In this document: in pieces, positions 40,982 through 44,559 of the stretch
How positions within the stretch are numbered: the stretch's first letter is position 1
Layout: each line of letters begins with the position of its first letter
Source of the DNA: an uncultured Oscillospiraceae bacterium
Lineage (GTDB): Bacteria; Bacillota; Clostridia; Oscillospirales; Ruminococcaceae
Reading direction: 5' to 3'
Assembly: GCA_934454435.1 (NCBI GenBank)
Contig: CAKSGA010000007.1
Location: forward strand, 1 to 44,559
Length of the DNA: 44,559 bases
The notes under the pieces: generated by a model
Told to the model about the DNA's origin: nothing
Database searches by the model: none
What the model saw: the letters and a program-made list of their open reading frames with translations, nothing else
Translations under genes and position numbers: made by a program

Positions 40982-41656
40982 ATGTCAAAAGAGAAATTCC
41001 TTATACGTGGCGAGGCTGCACTGCCTGCGGCGGTGCTGATAAACAGTCTCGGCGTGGTGCTCATGCTGTATTCGGCAGCCGGGATATCCGCCATTTCCAG
41101 CGTGCCGTATGCTTTTTCACTGGTTTTCCCGGTGCTTTCGCTGGGGACCTGGACGTACATTTTCCAGGGTCTGCTGGTGCTTTCGCTGATGATAATGCGG
41201 AGAAAATTCGTACCGTCATATCTGTTCAGCTTTGTTGTGGGTTTCGTTTTCGGACTTCTGCTCGACCTGCATGAGATGTGGATAAATGTCCTGCCGTCCA
41301 GTCTGCCCTGGAGGATAGTATGGTTCGTGGTGAGCTATGTTCTCATCAGCATAGGCATTGCGATCTCCAACCGCTGCGGGCTGCCGATAGTCCCCACCGA
41401 CCTTTTCCCCCGGGAGCTTTCCGACATCACAAAGGCCGGATACCCGAAAATAAAGATCGGCTTTGACGTGAGCTGTCTTGCGGTGACCGCCCTGCTGACA
41501 TTCTTCGGGCTCGGACGTATCGAGGGGCTCGGCATAGGGACCATTGTTGCGGCGTTCACGATGGGCAAGTCGGTCGGGCTTTTCGGCGACCTGCTGGACA
41601 GACGGTTCAGGTTCGAGAGCTTCATGACCCGGCGCTCTGCTGCGGCTCATCAATGA
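40982..41656 (+). CDS. YczE/YitT-like integral membrane protein
   Basis: The product has 224 residues with about five or six hydrophobic helices (LINSLGVVLMLYSAAG, PYAFSLVFPVLSLGTWTYIF, YLFSFVVGFVFGLLLDL, then VSYVLISIGIAISNRCGLPIVPTDLF). The GLPIVPTDLFPREL block and the Gly-rich IGTIVAAFTMGKSVG loop resemble the YczE/YyaS/YitT family, often annotated DUF6198 (family number from memory). Biochemical function is unknown; transport of a small molecule is guessed for the family. The ATG at 40982 follows AAGGAGG. Its 3' end overlaps that of the convergent ABM gene by 7 nt. Confidence 0.8.
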   Translation: MSKEKFLIRGEAALPAAVLINSLGVVLMLYSAAGISAISSVPYAFSLVFPVLSLGTWTYIFQGLLVLSLMIMRRKFVPSYLFSFVVGFVFGLLLDLHEMWINVLPSSLPWRIVWFVVSYVLISIGIAISNRCGLPIVPTDLFPRELSDITKAGYPKIKIGFDVSCLAVTALLTFFGLGRIEGLGIGTIVAAFTMGKSVGLFGDLLDRRFRFESFMTRRSAAAHQ

Positions 41657-41907
41657 GTTCGACCGTGGTGCTTGATTTCTGCAAGGCGCTTCATGTGGGG
41701 CTGACCCAGGTGGAGCGCCTGTAATTCTGTGTTCTCCCACTGTTCCACAAGCAGCAGGCGGTCGGTGCTCCCGTCTGCGGGGAGGAAGTATTCGTAGCTG
41801 ATACAGCCCTGTTCACGGCGGACGATCTCCGGTATACCCAGGCTTTCCAGCCTGCGGAGGAATTCTGCGGAGCACTGTTTTGTATGGTATGTCACAAGGA
41901 GTTTCAT
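41650..41907 (-). CDS. Small antibiotic-biosynthesis-monooxygenase (ABM) domain protein
   Basis: The 85-residue protein has the ABM ferredoxin-like fold pattern: MKLLVTYHTKQC, a helix, REQGCISYEYFLPADG, LLLVEQWENTELQALHLGQPHMKRL. Members include YgiN-like quinol monooxygenases and haem-degrading IsdG relatives. The IsdG haem ligands are not evident, so a quinol or general oxidoreductase role is more likely. The ATG at 41907 follows GAGGG. It has its own promoter and a leader hairpin, and its end overlaps the YczE-like gene tail to tail. Confidence 0.87.
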   Translation of the reverse strand: MKLLVTYHTKQCSAEFLRRLESLGIPEIVRREQGCISYEYFLPADGSTDRLLLVEQWENTELQALHLGQPHMKRLAEIKHHGRTH

Positions 41908-41923
41908 ATTGCCCTCTTTCCAG

Positions 41924-41951
41924 AAAAAGCGCCGACTTACTCAGCCGGCGC
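41924..41951 (-). terminator. Attenuator-like terminator in the ABM gene leader
   Basis: On the minus strand GCGCCG and CGGCGC arms (41951-41946 and 41934-41929) are separated by an 11-nt loop and followed by TTTTT. The hairpin lies between the promoter and the ribosome site of the only gene it precedes, so it could cause conditional premature termination. Confidence 0.6.
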
Positions 41952-41967
41952 CTCAGACTTTACTTGT

Positions 41968-42010
41968 CATGTGCTGTCTGAATTATAGCACATGATTATT
42001 CAAAAATCAA
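41968..42010 (-). promoter_or_regulatory. Promoter and operator candidate of the ABM gene
   Basis: On the minus strand TTGATT (42010-42005) and TATAAT (41987-41982) are 17 bp apart. CATGTGCT (41968-41975) and AGCACATG (41987-41994) are perfect inverted arms flanking the -10 box and +1, as a repressor site would be. Confidence 0.7.
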
Positions 42011-42146
42011 TATATAAACCGAAAGAATATTAAAAATATCTATAAAAACATATGCAAAATATCGAATATCTATAAAATAATAGTTATAAACAGGAATTTA
42101 CACCATCATATTACATTGATTAATGGCGCCGGATCTGGTGAGTTCG
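42011..42146. repeat. AT-rich spacer with phased direct repeats
   Basis: The spacer is AT-rich. AATATCTATAAAA occurs twice, at 42035-42047 and 42065-42077, exactly 30 bp apart, with A-tracts in phase. This could give intrinsic curvature ahead of the promoter at 42147. No gene was seen here. Confidence 0.5.
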
Positions 42147-42175
42147 TTGACAAGTACCGGGAAATATGATATAAT
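42147..42175 (+). promoter_or_regulatory. Promoter of the histidine phosphatase operon
   Basis: Consensus TTGACA (42147-42152) and TATAAT (42170-42175) are exactly 17 bp apart, 35 bp before the ATG. The spacer and downstream bases strongly resemble those of the nitroreductase promoter at 11291. Confidence 0.9.
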
Positions 42176-42210
42176 CAGAATGAAGAAAAATGGCAGAACG
42201 GAGAGTTGAA

Positions 42211-42762
42211 ATGTTATACATAATGCGTCATGGCAGGACTGACTGGAACGATATACACAAGCTCCAGGGCAGGACAGATGTCCCGCTGAATTCACACGGG
42301 CGGCAGATGGCAGAGAAAGCCCGGGAGGAATATGCAGACGTCCATTTTGACATCTGCTTCAGTTCCCCACTGATACGTGCAAAGGAAACTGCGGAGATAG
42401 TCCTGCGTGGACGGAACGTACCTATAATCACGGACGAACGGCTGCTGGAGATGAGTTTCGGGGTATGCGAGGGGAAAGAGAACGTTTTTGACGACCCGGA
42501 AAATCCAATCAGAGCGCTGTTTCTGGAGCCTGAAAAGTACGTCACCCCGGTGGAGGGCGGCGAGAGCTTTGAGCAGCTTTTTGCACGCACCGGGGAATTC
42601 CTGAGGGAGGTGGTGAAGCCGCTTCTGGAGCAGGGGAAGGATATCCTGATAGTAGGGCACGGTGCGATGAATTCCAGTATCGTGTGTCAGGTCAGGGGCA
42701 TTCCGACAGAGAAATTCTGGAGTGCCGGAATTGAAAACTGCAAGCTGATGAAGCTGATATAG
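42211..42762 (+). CDS. Histidine phosphatase (phosphoglycerate-mutase-like) family protein
   Basis: The product has 183 residues. The ATG at 42211 (GGAG upstream) gives MLYIMRHGRTDWN, with the phosphorylated His7 in RHG. CFSSPLIRAKETAE, the acid/base region EMSFGVCEGKE and the late ILIVGHGAMNSS complete the active site. These enzymes hydrolyse phosphate esters of sugars, nucleotides or other metabolites, and the substrate is not predictable. It differs clearly from the CobC-type member at 20.7-21.3 kb. A SAM methyltransferase gene follows 23 nt later, probably in the same transcript. Confidence 0.9.
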   Translation: MLYIMRHGRTDWNDIHKLQGRTDVPLNSHGRQMAEKAREEYADVHFDICFSSPLIRAKETAEIVLRGRNVPIITDERLLEMSFGVCEGKENVFDDPENPIRALFLEPEKYVTPVEGGESFEQLFARTGEFLREVVKPLLEQGKDILIVGHGAMNSSIVCQVRGIPTEKFWSAGIENCKLMKLI

Positions 42763-42785
42763 AGATAAAACAGGAGGTGCTTCCT

Positions 42786-43547
42786 ATGGGAGAATGGGAC
42801 GCTGAACAGTACACGAAATTTGAACGTGAACGCACACAGCCGTCAGTTGACCTTATACACAGGATCGAAATACAGCCTGGCTCGGTGCTAGACCTCGGCT
42901 GCGGTCCGGGGAACAGCACGAACCAGCTCGCAAAGGCGTTCCCAGGCGCTGAGATACTCGGGGTGGACAGCTCTGACAACATGCTGCAAAAGGCTGAAAA
43001 GGCGTACCCGGGCATGCGGTTCAGCAGGTGTGTTATTCCTGACGGGCTGGGTGAACTCGGTACGTACGACCTGCTGTTCTCGAACGCCTGCCTGCACTGG
43101 GTGCCGGATCATGGTAGCCTGTTCCCAAAGCTGATGGAAAAGCTGAATAAGGGCGGAGTTCTCGCAGTCCAGATGCCGCTGACACGGGAAGCGGTGTTCT
43201 ATAAAATACTCCATGAGCTCGTTTCCCACGGGAAATGGGAGAAGCTGAATTCTGTGCACAACTTCCACAACCTGTCCCCGCATGAAACGTATGACATCTT
43301 GTGCCAGGTTTCGGAAGAGGTCACGATGTGGGAGACCACATACTACCATATCGTTCCCTCACACAGCGCAGTCATAGAATGGTACAGGGGAAGCGGGCTG
43401 AAGCCCTATCTCGACAGGCTCGGCGAAGCGGAAAGGGCCGAATTCCTTGCGGAGCTGCTGGAGCTTGTCAGTGAGCGCATACCGGTCCAGATGGATAATA
43501 ACGTAATTCTGAAGATGCCAAGATTGTTCTTTACCGCCCGTAAATGA
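42786..43547 (+). CDS. SAM-dependent methyltransferase, trans-aconitate methyltransferase-like
   Basis: The 253-residue protein begins MGEWDAEQYTKFERERTQPS. This is close to trans-aconitate 2-methyltransferase (Tam), whose members start WDxxxYxxFxxeRxRPxxDL. The SAM motif I is VLDLGCGPGNST; GVDSSDNML and LLFSNACLHWVPDH follow. The ATG at 42786 follows AGGAGG. Tam methylates trans-aconitate, an inhibitor of aconitase, but the real substrate here is unproven. The LysR gene starts 19 nt downstream, so the three genes from 42.2 to 44.4 kb look co-transcribed. Confidence 0.88.
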   Translation: MGEWDAEQYTKFERERTQPSVDLIHRIEIQPGSVLDLGCGPGNSTNQLAKAFPGAEILGVDSSDNMLQKAEKAYPGMRFSRCVIPDGLGELGTYDLLFSNACLHWVPDHGSLFPKLMEKLNKGGVLAVQMPLTREAVFYKILHELVSHGKWEKLNSVHNFHNLSPHETYDILCQVSEEVTMWETTYYHIVPSHSAVIEWYRGSGLKPYLDRLGEAERAEFLAELLELVSERIPVQMDNNVILKMPRLFFTARK

Positions 43548-43566
43548 ACTCAGTGGGGGAGATACT

Positions 43567-44448
43567 ATGTACATCAGCTTTGAATACTACCGGATATTCT
43601 ATTACGTAGCGAAATACGGCAGCATATCACAGGCGGCGGAAGCCCTCATGAACAATCAGCCGAACATCTCACGCACCATCAAGAACCTTGAAAGCGAACT
43701 GAACTGCAGGCTGTTTGTAAGGTCGAGAAAGGGCGTGGAGCTCACCCAGGAGGGTGAAAAGCTGTACACACATGTCGCTGCTGCCGTAGAGCAGATACAG
43801 TACGGCGAGGAGGAACTCTGCCTTGAACGAACGCTCGCAAAGGGCGTGGTGACTATCGGGGCGAGCGAGATTGCACTGCGCTGCTTCCTGCTTCCGGTGC
43901 TCAAGGAGTTCCGGCAGAAGTACCCCGGCGTGCGGATAAGGGTGCTTAATCACTCTACGCCGCAGGCGATATCGGCACTGAAAAGGGGACTTGTGGATCT
44001 TGCCGTGGTGACCACTCCCACCAGTGACGCAGAGTCCATAGTGTACAGGGAAATATGCGAGGTGCATGAGATACCGGTCTGCGGGACTGCTTTCTCCGAG
44101 CTCGCAGGCAGGCAGATAACGCTGGCGGAGCTCACGAAATACCCGCTCATATCCCTTTTCAAGCAGACCAAGACCTACGATATATATTCCGAATGGTTCA
44201 GGCAGAACAACTGCACCTTTTCCCCGGATATCGAGGCTACGACAGCGGATATGATACTTCCGCTGGTGATCAATAACCTGGGGATAGGCTTCGTACCGGA
44301 GCAGTTCCTCGATAATTTCCTCAGTCGTGAACTGATACTTCTGGACGTTAAGGAAACAGTCCCGGTACGTAAGATATGCCTGCTGAAGCGAAAGGGGCAG
44401 TCCATGAGCGCCGCAGGTCGTGAGATGGAAAGAATGATACTTAAATAA
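43567..44448 (+). CDS. LysR-family transcriptional regulator
   Basis: The product has 293 residues. It begins MYISFEYYRIFYYVAKYGSISQAAEAL with NNQPNISRTIKNLESELNCRLFVRSRKGVELT, the winged LysR helix-turn-helix. The effector domain from about 90 carries GVVTIGASEIALRCFLLPVL and GLVDLAVVTTP, typical of the periplasmic-binding-like fold. The ATG at 43567 follows GGGGGAG. It differs from the LysR at 40.0-40.8 kb and probably responds to a metabolite handled by the phosphatase or methyltransferase genes upstream. No separate promoter was seen. Confidence 0.92.
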   Translation: MYISFEYYRIFYYVAKYGSISQAAEALMNNQPNISRTIKNLESELNCRLFVRSRKGVELTQEGEKLYTHVAAAVEQIQYGEEELCLERTLAKGVVTIGASEIALRCFLLPVLKEFRQKYPGVRIRVLNHSTPQAISALKRGLVDLAVVTTPTSDAESIVYREICEVHEIPVCGTAFSELAGRQITLAELTKYPLISLFKQTKTYDIYSEWFRQNNCTFSPDIEATTADMILPLVINNLGIGFVPEQFLDNFLSRELILLDVKETVPVRKICLLKRKGQSMSAAGREMERMILK

Positions 44449-44452
44449 AACT

Positions 44453-44481
44453 AAAAGGCGCCCCCCGAAAAGGAGGGCGCC
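44453..44481. terminator. Hairpin after the LysR gene
   Basis: GGCGCCC (44457-44463) and GGGCGCC (44475-44481) pair around a short purine loop. The plus side lacks a T-run, while the minus side continues TTTTAG. The hairpin therefore terminates better for transcripts coming from beyond the window, and only weakly for LysR. Confidence 0.6.
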
Positions 44482-44482
44482 T

Positions 44483-44559
44483 CAGACTGTCGAAAAACTT
44501 ATCAAAAACTTGCGTAGCATACTGAAAGTTTTCGGTCCAGCCTCCAGTATACGCCTTGA
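44483..44559 (-). repeat. 77-bp dispersed repeat, copy 2 (inverted, cut by window end)
   Basis: The stretch is the exact reverse complement of 8196-8272. It reaches the last base of the window, so the repeat probably continues beyond it. Confidence 0.9.

Noticed and set aside
41650..41907. Haem-degrading IsdG-type enzyme linked to the tetrapyrrole system
   Set aside because: The Asn/Trp/His haem-site set of IsdG is not evident, and the gene is 4.6 kb away in a separate unit.
1..44559. tRNA, rRNA, CRISPR arrays and complete insertion sequences
   Set aside because: I looked for clover-leaf and CCA ends, regularly spaced repeats, and transposase motifs and saw none; only dispersed repeats and one recombinase fragment were found.

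Overview
The window looks like a chromosome segment of a low-oxygen, gut-type Firmicute, probably Ruminococcaceae/Oscillospiraceae. That rests on the type III glutamine synthetase, the BspA-like leucine-rich repeat lipoprotein, the YtrA-type GntR/ABC locus, Gram-positive lipoprotein signals, the oxygen-independent cobalamin pathway and strong TTGACA-17-TATAAT promoters. The taxon is inference; no rRNA, tRNA, CRISPR array or complete mobile element was seen.

Region 1 (1-16.1 kb) is mixed housekeeping and accessory DNA. It holds the 3' part of glnN, an LRR lipoprotein, a GntR-regulated ABC-2 exporter with a clear promoter and operator, asnB, and a structured intergenic repeat. A large membrane protein follows that fuses acyltransferase-3, CapA-like and SGNH-hydrolase domains. 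Next come a nitroreductase, a serine-recombinase fragment, an unrecognised 224-residue protein, a possible membrane microprotein, and a divergent metal P-type ATPase with a small membrane partner. A decayed flavodoxin closes the region.

Region 2 (16.1-37.2 kb) is devoted to corrinoids. Seventeen tightly overlapping minus-strand genes (cbiD-F-G-H-J-ET-A, cobT-U-S, a second CobU-like gene, cobC, cbiB, cobD, cbiP, cobO, cbiC) run from precorrin ring contraction to assembly of the nucleotide loop. They are preceded by a cobalamin riboswitch and an intrinsic terminator. Transcribed the other way, behind a second cobalamin riboswitch, are a lipoprotein CbiK chelatase, a duplicated NEAT-like lipoprotein, and a BtuF/BtuC/BtuD-type importer. 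cbiL, a uroporphyrinogen methyltransferase and a cytoplasmic cobaltochelatase are absent from the window. The only chelatase therefore appears to be anchored outside the cytoplasm and co-expressed with an importer. This is the most interesting system here: a possible surface route for capturing, metallating or demetallating tetrapyrroles.

Region 3 (37.2-44.6 kb) is regulatory and mixed. It contains an ECF sigma factor with a large membrane-anchored partner, a LysR regulator divergent from a YczE/YitT-like membrane protein, a small ABM monooxygenase with an attenuator-like leader, a histidine phosphatase, a SAM methyltransferase and a second LysR regulator. The window ends inside a repeat that is an exact 77-bp inverted copy of one near 8.2 kb.
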